Shown here: piece after piece, positions 26,828 through 34,894 of the stretch | Layout: each line of letters starts with the position of its first letter | How positions within the stretch are numbered: the first letter of the stretch is position 1 | From: an uncultured Acetatifactor sp. | GTDB lineage: Bacteria > Bacillota > Clostridia > Lachnospirales > Lachnospiraceae | Direction of reading: 5' to 3' | Length of the DNA: 64,000 nt | Assembly (NCBI RefSeq): GCF_910585425.1 | Contig: NZ_CAJUCP010000003.1 | Location: 62,001-126,000 of the forward strand | Program-made: the position numbers and the translations under genes | The notes under the pieces: generated by a model | The model's input: the letters and a program-made list of their open reading frames with translations, nothing else | What the model was told of the DNA's origin: nothing | Database searches by the model: none

Positions 26828-28048
26828 ATGGGTATCAGTATTGATGTGGGAAGTACGGGGCCGGATTATTCCTATCTGTTCCAGGGGCTTTCATCTTCGG
26901 GCGGCAGCCTTGGCAATCTGAATTTCCTGTCGGATTACGCCGGGATTAAGAACGGCAGCTATGGCAAGCTGATGAAGGCTTATTACGGGGCGGCGCAGGA
27001 TATGACCACAGGGAAGTCGTCATCCGGCAAGAGCGGCAGAACGAGCAATGTTCTCGACAGGATACTGGAGGAGAAGATGCATCCGAAGGTCTCCAAGGAG
27101 GCGCAGAAGGCCAACGCGAACCTGACGTCGGGGCTTAACAGCCTGGATTCCTCCCTTGCGACGCTGCGCAATGACAATACTTATACGGATTCCACGGACG
27201 GCCGCAGCGCCGCGGATAAGGTGGTGTCCGCTGTGAAGGCCTATGTGACGAACTACAATAATTTAGTGACCACGGCAAAGGAATCCACGCTGACCAACAA
27301 GACGGCCTATGTGGCGAACATGATGAGCAGCACGGCGGCCAATGCGGATAAGCTTTCGGAAATCGGCGTCACGGTCAATGCCAACGGGACGCTGATGCTC
27401 AATGAGGGGAAGCTGAAGGAGACGGACATCAGCAAGGTGCAGGATCTGTTCTCCAGCGACAATGTCCTGAGCTACGGCTCCATGATTTCATCCCGTCTCC
27501 ACTTCGCGGGCTCCGCCTCCGGGACGACCGGTACGGGCAGCACGGGGACGGACGATAAGACGGCTTCCGGCGCATCCTCCCTCAAGGCGGACAGCCAGGC
27601 CCTCGCCTCCGACGCCTTATATCAGAAGGTAAAGGACAAGGACGGCAACGAGACGGACGAGTACGATATCAAGAAGATTTTTGCCACGGCGAAGAGCTTC
27701 GTGAGCAATTACAACAAGATGTTCGACGCGGCGGAGTCCAGCTCCAATTCCGGCGTGGTGGCGAATCTGTCCTATATCAGGGAGAAGACGGCGCGCAACG
27801 AGGATGCGCTGAAGGCGCTGGGAATCAGCGTGGACGGGAAGGGCAGGATGAAGATCGACGAGGACACCTTCAAGAAGGCGGATATGTCCAAGGTGCAGGA
27901 GTTCTTCAAGGACTATGGCTCTTCCATCGCCACCAACGCGTCGCTGGTGGACTACTACATGACCACCCAGGCGAATGCCGCCAACAGCTACACGGCCGGC
28001 GGAGCGTACAACGTACAGGGGAGTTCCCGCTATAGCGGTACGGTGTAA
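26828..28048 (+). CDS. FliD-like repeat protein of unknown function
   Basis: A 406-residue protein without signal peptide or membrane span. Two related segments occur: ADKLSEIGVTVNANGTLMLN then KLKETDISKVQDLFSSD, and EDALKALGISVDGKGRMKID then TFKKADMSKVQEFFKDYGS. This pattern (LxxxGIxVxxxGxLxLDExKL) resembles the repeated part of the flagellar cap protein FliD, but the length and N-terminus do not fit a true cap, and no other flagellar gene lies here. The middle is Ser/Gly/Thr rich. The start at 26828 follows AAAGGAG. Export by a flagellum-like route or a structural role is possible but unproven. Confidence 0.6.
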   Translation: MGISIDVGSTGPDYSYLFQGLSSSGGSLGNLNFLSDYAGIKNGSYGKLMKAYYGAAQDMTTGKSSSGKSGRTSNVLDRILEEKMHPKVSKEAQKANANLTSGLNSLDSSLATLRNDNTYTDSTDGRSAADKVVSAVKAYVTNYNNLVTTAKESTLTNKTAYVANMMSSTAANADKLSEIGVTVNANGTLMLNEGKLKETDISKVQDLFSSDNVLSYGSMISSRLHFAGSASGTTGTGSTGTDDKTASGASSLKADSQALASDALYQKVKDKDGNETDEYDIKKIFATAKSFVSNYNKMFDAAESSSNSGVVANLSYIREKTARNEDALKALGISVDGKGRMKIDEDTFKKADMSKVQEFFKDYGSSIATNASLVDYYMTTQANAANSYTAGGAYNVQGSSRYSGTV

Positions 28049-28080
28049 GCAGACTGCCAGGAGGCAGGCAGAGGGAATAT

Positions 28081-28277
28081 ATGAGGATGCTGATTGACCA
28101 GAGTATTGTCTGGGGGGTTGGCGTCCTCTTTCTTTTGACGAGGGACGGGCTTCTCCTGGAAGAGGCAGAGGAGCAGGGACAGTGGAGCGCAATGTGGATG
28201 AGCTGCGGGATGACATCGCTCTGATGGTATCCGGGACCTCGGTTCCGGCAAAGGTACAGGGGATAGGGGCGGTATAA
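28081..28277 (+). pseudogene. Possible small frameshifted gene
   Basis: An ATG at 28081 after AGAGGGA opens 47 codons with a hydrophobic start (SIVWGVGVLFLL) and LLLEEAEEQGQ. The next frame carries on from about 28182 with VERNVDELRDDIALMVSG and ends at TAA 28277. Joined, they would make a plausible 65-residue membrane peptide. It may be a decayed small gene or chance. The remaining 28278-28448 is AT-rich leader to the MBOAT gene. Confidence 0.25.
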
Positions 28278-28448
28278 AATAAGGCCGGAACTCCATTTTT
28301 TACATAAATGCTACATATTTGTAACGATTTGGAAAGAGAAATTAATTATTTTTAAGTTGTAATGTGGGCGAAAGCAAGTTAGTATTATATATAGGAGCTC
28401 GATACGAGAGCCTGATAAGACAACAACCGGTGAAAGATGTGATGATTC

Positions 28449-29873
28449 TTGGTATTCAGTAGCATAGAATTCTTACTCTTCTTTCTTCCGTTATTTTTGA
28501 TTATTTACAGCCTGGTTCCCGAAAGGATGAAAAATGTGACACTTCTGTCAGGAAGTCTTATTTTTTATGCCTACGGGGAGACGAAATACCTGCCGCTGCT
28601 CATGATTTCCATTCTGGCCAATCACTTCTTTGGTCTGCACATAGGGCGCAGGGAGCGGTACAGGGCGGAGCGCGGCGGCGCGGATACGGGACAGAAGAGT
28701 GGGATCAGAACGAATAGAAATAAAATAAACAGAAGACGCAAGGCGGTATTCGCCATAGCCATCCTGTACAACGTGGGGATGCTGGCGGCCTTTAAATACG
28801 GAAGAGGAGGGCGTTACCTGCCCCTGGGCATCAGCTTCTACACCTTCCAGATGCTCTCCTACCTGATAGACGTCTATCGGGGGGAGCAGCGCAGGGAGCC
28901 GTCTTTCCTGAAATTCGCCACCTATGTCGCCATGTTCCCCCAACTGCTCTCAGGGCCCCTCGTGGGCTACGGGGAGATGCGGGGGAGCCTGGCCCGGCGG
29001 GAATTCTCGGCAAAGGGTGTGCAGGATGGGCTCAAGGTGTTCGCCATGGGGCTTGCGGCCAAGGTGCTGCTGGCGGACAGGATCGGACTATTGTGGCAGG
29101 AGGTGCAGGTCACGGGCTTCGAGAGCATCTCCACCCCTCTGGCCTGGCTGGCGGCCATAGCCTATTCCCTGAAGATATACTTCGACTTCTACGGGTATTC
29201 CCTGATGGCCATGGGACTGGGGCGGATGCTGGGCTTTTCCCTGCCGGAGAATTTCAGGAACCCCTACATGGCGACTTCCGTCCGGGACTTCTACCGCAGA
29301 TGGCATATGACCCTGGGAGGGTGGTTCCGGAAGTATGTGTACATCCCTCTGGGCGGGAACCGCAGGGGAGAGTACCGGACGGTGTGCCATCTGCTTGCGG
29401 TGTGGATACTGACGTCCGTCTGGCATGGGAGCACGGGCAATTTCCTGATATGGGGGATGCTTCTGTGGCTGGCCATCGTGATCGAGCGGCAGTTGGAGGC
29501 GCTGGGTGTGACGGCTGTGCTGGAGAAGGTGCCGGGAAAGCTGCTGTGCCGCCTCTTCGTGTGGGTGTACATTCCGATTACCTGGGTGTGCTTCGGCATC
29601 ACGGACATCGGGCAGCTGCAGGTCTTCCTGGGCAGGATGTTCCATGTGGTTCCCGGCATCCGGGTCAGCGCCGGGGACTGGCAGAAGGCCCTGGAAAATT
29701 ACGGGGTGCTGTTCCTGGCGGGGGCCATTGCCTCCACACCGCTTTTGAAGAACCTGTTCCGGCGGTTCAAGGACAGCTGGCTTGTGATGGCGCTGCTGGC
29801 TGCGCTGTTCTGGCTCTGCGTCTGGCGGCTGCAGATGGAGGGGCATAATCCCTTCATGTACCTGAACTTCTGA
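28449..29873 (+). CDS. MBOAT O-acyltransferase, AlgI-like
   Basis: A 474-residue polytopic membrane protein of the MBOAT family. It opens with VFSSIEFLLFFLPLFLIIY, typical of AlgI/DltB-like proteins, and contains YVAMFPQLLSGPLVGY, FYRRWHMTLGGWFRKYVYIP and the catalytic-site region SVWHGSTGNFLIWG with the conserved His. It passes acyl groups across the membrane to a surface polymer. The start is a TTG at 28449, chosen because the homologous opening begins exactly there; no in-frame ATG serves. The SGNH hydrolase gene follows after 224 bases, a pairing known from alginate and other polymer O-acetylation systems. Confidence 0.9.
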   Translation: MVFSSIEFLLFFLPLFLIIYSLVPERMKNVTLLSGSLIFYAYGETKYLPLLMISILANHFFGLHIGRRERYRAERGGADTGQKSGIRTNRNKINRRRKAVFAIAILYNVGMLAAFKYGRGGRYLPLGISFYTFQMLSYLIDVYRGEQRREPSFLKFATYVAMFPQLLSGPLVGYGEMRGSLARREFSAKGVQDGLKVFAMGLAAKVLLADRIGLLWQEVQVTGFESISTPLAWLAAIAYSLKIYFDFYGYSLMAMGLGRMLGFSLPENFRNPYMATSVRDFYRRWHMTLGGWFRKYVYIPLGGNRRGEYRTVCHLLAVWILTSVWHGSTGNFLIWGMLLWLAIVIERQLEALGVTAVLEKVPGKLLCRLFVWVYIPITWVCFGITDIGQLQVFLGRMFHVVPGIRVSAGDWQKALENYGVLFLAGAIASTPLLKNLFRRFKDSWLVMALLAALFWLCVWRLQMEGHNPFMYLNF

Positions 29874-29947
29874 GCGTGGGAAGAAGCTCAGGGGCGGGGC
29901 GCTGGCAATGGCAGTATGCGCGTCCAGGGGCCAGTGCGCTCATCCCC

Positions 29948-30075
29948 GGGCGATCGGTGCCTGATGTCCGCGCAGGACAGGACAAGGCGGAGGAGAGCGC
30001 GGGCATGGCGCCGCCGAAGGACGACAGCGCAGTACAGGGTGGACGGCCCATGCCGACCGCGCAGGGATTCATGCA
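29948..30075 (+). repeat. Dispersed intergenic repeat, copy A
   Basis: About 125 bases that match the reverse complement of 46057-46180 over the whole length. Shared stretches include GTGCCTGATGTCCGCG, GCGGAGGA and GGATTCATGC. It fills the gap between the MBOAT and SGNH genes. Confidence 0.7.
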
Positions 30076-30097
30076 ACAGGGCACTGGGAGAATAAAT

Positions 30098-31225
30098 ATG
30101 AAATGGCTGAAGAAATGGTCCTACCTGGCAATGCTGCTGGGCATGGGGCTGATATATCTGACCTGCGTGGACGGATGGCAGGTCTATGCGGAGCCTCTGC
30201 GGGAGGCGAAGCTTCGGTATGACAATTGGTATAAGGATGCGTATCCGGCGGACGGAAGCGCCATGGAAGGGGAGGGCACGGCACCGGGGAGCGGGTCCGG
30301 CAATGCCGCCTCTGACGGTGCCCTGGAGGGTTCGGACGCGGCTTCGGCGCCCTCCGGGGACCCCGGAGGGGATCCCAGAGGGGACGGAGAGGCCGACGGA
30401 CAGGGGACGCCCTCCGGCAGCGGGAATGAGGCCCTGCCTCCCACTGGCGGACAGGACGGGGAAAACGGCTCCGGGAGTCCGGAGGGAGAGCCTGGGAGCC
30501 TTCCGGAAGGAGATGTACCCGGGGAGCCTGGAGAGGGACAGCCCGGAACGCCTGACGGGGAATCGCAGGCGCCTTCCCAGGGGGATGGGGGGGAATCGCC
30601 GCCCTCCGCGCCCGGGGAAGCAGTCTACATGACCGTGGAGGACGATTATTTCGCGGATGCCCTGTTCATCGGGGACTCCAGGACCATGGGGATGTTCGAG
30701 TACGGCGGCCTGGAGGAGACGGCGGCTTTCTATGCCTCCACGGGGCTTACGGTATACAAAATGTTCGAGGCCGAAATCGTGCCCGGCGAGGACGGGGAGA
30801 TTACCGTGGAGGAGGCCCTGCAGCAGAATTCCTTCGCCAAAATCTACCTGATGATAGGCATCAACGAGATGGGGACGGGCACTGTGGAGTCCTTCCTGGA
30901 GGCCTATGAGGCGGCGGTGGCGCATCTGCGGGAGCTGCAGCCCGATGCCATCATCTATCTCCAGGCCATCATCAAGGTGACCACGGAGCGCTCGGAGCAG
31001 GGGGATTATATCAACAACGAGGGCATCATCGCCCGCAACGAGGGCATCGCCCGGCTGGCGGACAACGAGCATGTCTTCTTCCTGGACGTGAATCCGCTGA
31101 TCTGCGACGAAACCGGGGGCATGATACCGGAGTACACCTTTGACGGGGTGCATCTGAAGGCAGTGTACATCGACATCTGGAAGGACTTTCTCAAGACCCA
31201 TGCGGTATCGCTTGTTAGTCCATAG
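30098..31225 (+). CDS. Membrane-anchored SGNH/GDSL hydrolase
   Basis: A 375-residue protein. Residues 8-24 form one N-terminal membrane anchor, then comes a Gly/Pro/Ser/Glu-rich linker to about residue 180, and an SGNH domain. The catalytic blocks are FIGDSRTMGM (Ser), LMIGINEMG (the Asn-type block III) and DGVHL (Asp-His). Such proteins act outside the cell as acyl transferases or esterases. With the MBOAT partner just upstream it most likely adds or removes acyl groups on a wall polymer. The ATG at 30098 follows GGGAG; the open frame upstream runs through the dispersed repeat and is not coding. Confidence 0.85.
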   Translation: MKWLKKWSYLAMLLGMGLIYLTCVDGWQVYAEPLREAKLRYDNWYKDAYPADGSAMEGEGTAPGSGSGNAASDGALEGSDAASAPSGDPGGDPRGDGEADGQGTPSGSGNEALPPTGGQDGENGSGSPEGEPGSLPEGDVPGEPGEGQPGTPDGESQAPSQGDGGESPPSAPGEAVYMTVEDDYFADALFIGDSRTMGMFEYGGLEETAAFYASTGLTVYKMFEAEIVPGEDGEITVEEALQQNSFAKIYLMIGINEMGTGTVESFLEAYEAAVAHLRELQPDAIIYLQAIIKVTTERSEQGDYINNEGIIARNEGIARLADNEHVFFLDVNPLICDETGGMIPEYTFDGVHLKAVYIDIWKDFLKTHAVSLVSP

Positions 31226-31241
31226 TTTTTATGAATTCTTC

Positions 31242-31270
31242 TTGACGGATAGGGAAAGAAATATTATGAT
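31242..31270 (+). promoter_or_regulatory. Promoter of uracil permease gene
   Basis: TTGACG at 31242-31247 and TATGAT at 31265-31270 with 17 bases between. The leader can form a hairpin of AGAGGTTG (31278-31285) with CAGCCTCT (31300-31307), function unknown. Confidence 0.65.
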
Positions 31271-31369
31271 AATGGTCAGAGGTTGTGGTTTTGCGGCTGC
31301 AGCCTCTTACTATGAGGTGAATAAGTCAGGTGGGGGAGATCTGTCTGACGGATACAGGAGGAAGAGTTC

Positions 31370-32770
31370 ATGAGCGAGAAAAAGAAAACGGCTTCCGGGG
31401 TCGGCGGTAAGGGCATCGGCGACGCCTGCATCTATGATGCGAAGACCCTGGGAGCGCCCAAGGTACTGGTGCTGGGGGTCCAGCACATGTTTGCCATGTT
31501 CGGCGCCACCATACTGGTGCCCATGCTGACAGGCCTTGACGTGTCCACCACATTGCTGTTCGCGGGGCTGGGCACATTGCTGTTCCATTTGCTGACCAAG
31601 GGGAAGGTGCCCGCGTTCCTGGGTTCCTCCTTCGCTTTCCTGGGCGGATACGCGGCTATCGCGCCTATGACGGACGCTGCGGGGAACGCGGCGGACAATT
31701 CGAGGCTCCTGCCCTATGCCTGCTTCGGCGTTGCCTGCGCGGGGCTGGTGTACCTGCTGCTGTCCCTTCTGATCAAGCTGTTCGGCACCGGGAAGGTGAT
31801 GCGGTTCTTCCCGCCTATCGTGACAGGTCCTATCATCATCGCCATCGGCCTGACCCTTTCCCAGTCCGCCATCGACAACTGTTCCTCCGACTGGCTGATC
31901 GCCATCGTGGCCATCGCTCTGGTGATTGTCTGCAATATCTGGGGCAGGGGCATGGTGAAGATCGTGCCCATCATCATCGGCGTGATCGGCTCCTATGTGC
32001 TGGCGGCCGCCATGGGCCGGGTGGACTTTACCGCGGTGAAGGAGGCGGGCTGGATCGGGCTTCCCATCCACTGGAACCAGACGGCCTTCTGGGCGCTGTC
32101 CGAGGGCGACGCGTCCCTGCTGATCACTTCCGTGATTACGATCATGCCCATCGCGCTGGCCACGATTGTGGAGCATATCGGCGATGTCTCCGCCATATCA
32201 TCTACTGTGGGAAAGAACTTCATCAAGGAGCCGGGGCTCCACCGGACGCTTCTGGGGGACGGCTTGGCCACGATCATGGCCGCGCTCTTCGGGGCGCCGG
32301 CCAATACCACATACGGTGAGAATACAGGCGTGCTGGCGCTGACGAAGGTGTACGACCCGCTTGTAGTACGGATGGCGGCGGTGTTCGCAATCCTGTTCTC
32401 CTTCTCGCCCAAGTTCGCCGCAATCATCGGCTGCATGCCCACCGCCACCTGCGGCGGTGTGTCGCTGGTGCTGTACGGTATGATTTCGGCGGTGGGCGTG
32501 CGCAACATCGTGGAGACCCAGGTGGACTTCTCCAAGACCCGCAATGTCATCATCGCGGCATTGATTCTGGTGCTGTCCATCGGCATCAACTACAGCGCGG
32601 CGGGCTCCGTGGGCTTTGCCATCGGTGATCTGAACATCAGCTTCTCCGGCATCGCCGTGGGCGCTCTGACGGGCATCGTCCTGAACGCGGTGCTTCCCGG
32701 AAAGGATTACAAGTTCGATGACGACAGGCCCAGCGATACGGGCGTGGACTTCGCGGTGAGGGGAAGATAG
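31370..32770 (+). CDS. Uracil permease (nucleobase:cation symporter-2 family)
   Basis: A 466-residue membrane protein of the UraA/xanthine permease family with about 14 spans. Typical pieces are VLGVQHMFAMFGATILVP, KGKVPAFLGSSFAFLGGY, ALATIVEHIGDVSAISS and APANTTYGENTGVLALT, which carry the substrate- and proton-linked Glu/His positions of UraA. It takes up uracil with protons. AGGAGGAAGAG precedes the ATG at 31370. It is the only gene on its promoter; no PyrR attenuator was recognised. A short stretch after the stop repeats its own 3' end. Confidence 0.9.
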   Translation: MSEKKKTASGVGGKGIGDACIYDAKTLGAPKVLVLGVQHMFAMFGATILVPMLTGLDVSTTLLFAGLGTLLFHLLTKGKVPAFLGSSFAFLGGYAAIAPMTDAAGNAADNSRLLPYACFGVACAGLVYLLLSLLIKLFGTGKVMRFFPPIVTGPIIIAIGLTLSQSAIDNCSSDWLIAIVAIALVIVCNIWGRGMVKIVPIIIGVIGSYVLAAAMGRVDFTAVKEAGWIGLPIHWNQTAFWALSEGDASLLITSVITIMPIALATIVEHIGDVSAISSTVGKNFIKEPGLHRTLLGDGLATIMAALFGAPANTTYGENTGVLALTKVYDPLVVRMAAVFAILFSFSPKFAAIIGCMPTATCGGVSLVLYGMISAVGVRNIVETQVDFSKTRNVIIAALILVLSIGINYSAAGSVGFAIGDLNISFSGIAVGALTGIVLNAVLPGKDYKFDDDRPSDTGVDFAVRGR

Positions 32771-32991
32771 GCCGGGGAAGAACCGGACTGTCTTTGCCGA
32801 TACCGGGGCGGATTTCGCAATCAGGGAAGATAAGCTCCAGGCGAAATGAGAAAAGGATATCGTTAAAGCTGCAGCTCAGTCTCCGACTGGGCTGTAACAA
32901 TATCGGGAGCGTGGCGCAGCCGTAAAGGACACGGCATGGGCCAGCCGATTATGATTGGGCCGTTGGAGAAGACGGCGGAATGGAGGTCAGT

Positions 32992-34077
32992 ATGAAAGTC
33001 ATAGACATGCACTGCGATACCATCGGCGGGCTGTTTCATCTGAAGGAAGGGGGAAAGCCCCAGTCCCTGCGGCGCAACAGCGGCCACATCGACTTGGAGC
33101 GGCTGCGGGAGAGCCATTACCTGCTGCAGAACTTTGCCATGTTCATCCCCCTGGGCAGCTGCGGGGATCCCTGGGAGGCGGTGTGCGCCATGTACCGATA
33201 CTATCTGGAGGAGCTGGAGAGCAACCGGGACATCCTGGCACCGGTGCTGCGCTATGAGGACATCGGGCGCAATGAGGCCTCCGGCAAGATTTCCTCCCTG
33301 CTCACCGTGGAGGAGGGCGGCGTGTGCAAGGGAGAGCCGGAAAAGCTGGGCGAGCTCTACCGCATGGGCGTCCGGATGATAACTCTTACCTGGAATTTCG
33401 ATAATGAAATCGGACATCCCAATTTCGATGGATTCCTGCGGGAGAAGCTGGAGGAGGCCGGGGAGAGGCTGCGCAAATGCACGCCGGGAACGGAAGGGTG
33501 GGAGCAGCAGCGCCTGGCGGTGCAGGCCGCCCGGGACGCCTGCATGCACACCCCCAATATGACGGGAGGCCTCACCCCCAGGGGCAGGGAGTTCGTGGAG
33601 GAGATGGAGCGCCTGGGCATCATCCCCGATGTGTCCCACCTGTCCGACGCGGGCTTCCTGGACGTGCTGGAGACGACGAGGAAGCCTTTCGTGGCCAGCC
33701 ACTCCAACGCCCGGGCGGTATGCCCCAATGTGCGGAACCTGACGGACGATATGATCAGGAAGCTGGCGGACAGGGGAGGCGTCATGGGGCTGAACTTCTG
33801 CCCGGACTTCCTGGAGGAGAAGCCGGTGGGAGAGGAGAATCCCGGCACCATCGCGGCTGTGGTGCGCCATGCGGAGCACATCGCGATGGTGGGCGGCGTG
33901 GAGGTGCTGGGGCTGGGCAGCGATTTCGACGGCATCCCCACCCACGCGCAGCTTCCCGGGGCCCAGGGCATGGAGCGGCTCTGGGAGGCCCTTCACAGGG
34001 CCGGATTTACCCAGGATCAGTTGGACAGGATTTTCTATGGAAACGTGCTGCGGGTGTACCGGGATACGTTGGGGTGA
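32992..34077 (+). CDS. Membrane dipeptidase-type peptidase M19
   Basis: A 361-residue metal-dependent dipeptidase of family M19. Metal ligands are seen in DMHCDTIGG (HxD near residue 6), TVEEGGV (Glu), DVSHLSD and ASHSNAR, with the later GLGSDFDGI. It cleaves dipeptides, some members also D-amino acid dipeptides. No signal peptide, so it is cytoplasmic here. The start ATG at 32992 follows GGAGG at 32982-32986; an in-frame ATG at 32980 overlaps that site. It stands alone between the permease and an HPr-like gene. Confidence 0.9.
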   Translation: MKVIDMHCDTIGGLFHLKEGGKPQSLRRNSGHIDLERLRESHYLLQNFAMFIPLGSCGDPWEAVCAMYRYYLEELESNRDILAPVLRYEDIGRNEASGKISSLLTVEEGGVCKGEPEKLGELYRMGVRMITLTWNFDNEIGHPNFDGFLREKLEEAGERLRKCTPGTEGWEQQRLAVQAARDACMHTPNMTGGLTPRGREFVEEMERLGIIPDVSHLSDAGFLDVLETTRKPFVASHSNARAVCPNVRNLTDDMIRKLADRGGVMGLNFCPDFLEEKPVGEENPGTIAAVVRHAEHIAMVGGVEVLGLGSDFDGIPTHAQLPGAQGMERLWEALHRAGFTQDQLDRIFYGNVLRVYRDTLG

Positions 34078-34104
34078 GAATCTGGGGCAGGTTGCGTTTC
34101 CGGG

Positions 34105-34158
34105 AAGCGGCTCCGGATTCCTGCCAGGAAGCCGCTTTGAGGCTCCGGCCGGAGCCTC
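34105..34158. other. Two adjoining stem-loops after the dipeptidase gene
   Basis: AAGCGGCT (34105-34112) pairs with AGCCGCTT (34130-34137), and right after it GAGGCTCCGGCCGGAGCCTC (34139-34158) is a perfect 20-bp palindrome. No T-run follows. They probably end or shape the dipeptidase transcript. The rest of the 317-base gap holds the next promoter. Confidence 0.5.
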
Positions 34159-34302
34159 GCATCGTCCGTAGACTTTACTTTATCTCATAGTGACATACAC
34201 GGGATTTCAATGGACAATGCCTGCTGGGCAGTCTGCATAAACGGTGGAAACGGATCCATGAATATAGACAAAATAATCTGAAAAGATTATGGAAAACGAC
34301 AA

Positions 34303-34331
34303 TTTACAAAAAGAGGAACCTGATATATGAT
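34303..34331 (+). promoter_or_regulatory. Promoter of HPr-like gene
   Basis: TTTACA at 34303-34308 and TATGAT at 34326-34331, 17 bases apart, 64 bases before the start codon. Confidence 0.6.
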
Positions 34332-34394
34332 TTTTCCTCAGAAAAGAAATAATCGGAGGGACGCTCCGGAGAAAGGCGAGGAAAGGTACGGGTT

Positions 34395-34634
34395 ATGCAG
34401 CAGGCAGTGGTTAAGTTCGAGGATGTGGATCAGGTGAGGGATTTCGTGAATACAGTCAGTATGGCAGATGCCAATTTCGAGTTGGGCTCCGGCCGCCGTA
34501 TCGTGGACGCGAAATCGATTCTGGGCGTATTCGCCCTTGATTTGGCGCAGCCACAGCGCCTGATATGGGATTCTGACGACAGGGCGATCCTGGAGGGGAT
34601 AGAGCCTTTTCTTGTCAGGGAGAAGGTAGGCTGA
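34395..34634 (+). CDS. HPr-like protein lacking the phospho-histidine
   Basis: A 79-residue protein with the HPr fold pattern: the segment VDAKSILGVFALDL matches the HPr region around Ser46 (KSIMGLMSL). The whole protein has no histidine, so it cannot carry phosphate in the PTS as HPr does. That is the arrangement of Crh of Bacillus, which keeps the regulatory Ser and partners CcpA, though overall similarity is low. A regulatory rather than transport role is inferred. It has its own promoter and terminator. Confidence 0.7.
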   Translation: MQQAVVKFEDVDQVRDFVNTVSMADANFELGSGRRIVDAKSILGVFALDLAQPQRLIWDSDDRAILEGIEPFLVREKVG

Positions 34635-34655
34635 AGCATATGGTGAGCCACAGGC

Positions 34656-34686
34656 CGGGAATCTGGAGACAGGTTCCCGGTTTTCT
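34656..34686 (+). terminator. Terminator of HPr-like gene
   Basis: CCGGGAA (34656-34662) pairs with TTCCCGG (34675-34681), followed by TTTTCTT. Confidence 0.8.
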
Positions 34687-34709
34687 TATGGATTTGGGTT
34701 GACACGAAG

Positions 34710-34786
34710 TTATATAAGGTTATATAATAGATGCAAAGTTATATAATGTTATATAGAGTTATATAAAAATAGTAAAGTTATACTGC
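34710..34786. repeat. Iteron-like array of GTTATATAA
   Basis: Copies of GTTATATAA or a one-base variant start at 34710, 34720, 34739, 34749 and 34759, with a weaker GTTATACTG at 34778. Steps of 10, 19, 10, 10 and 19 bases put the copies on the same or nearly the same DNA face. It lies directly upstream of a 15-bp inverted repeat and the ATPase gene. Confidence 0.75.
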
Positions 34787-34844
34787 ATAACGCTGAATGC
34801 TGCCTAATGTAATCATGCGAATGAACCAGTCAGCGTTATGCAGT
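34783..34844. repeat. 15-bp inverted repeat upstream of ATPase gene
   Basis: ACTGCATAACGCTGA (34783-34797) and TCAGCGTTATGCAGT (34830-34844) are perfect inverted copies 32 bases apart. Without a T-run they are more likely a protein site or cruciform than a terminator. Confidence 0.75.
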
Positions 34845-34894
34845 CTGGTTTCACGGCAAGTGAAATCGTTAAGCAGTATATATAAGAGGCCGCC

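Noticed and set aside
29876..30097. N-terminal extension of the SGNH hydrolase
   Set aside because: The extension translates the dispersed repeat, while a membrane anchor and ribosome site begin at 30098.
31278..31307. PyrR-type attenuator before the uracil permease
   Set aside because: A single short hairpin is present, without the anti-antiterminator set or a terminator with T-run.
34710..34844. Replication origin (iterons plus AT-rich DNA)
   Set aside because: No DnaA boxes, no dnaA/repA-type initiator recognised nearby, and housekeeping genes on both sides.
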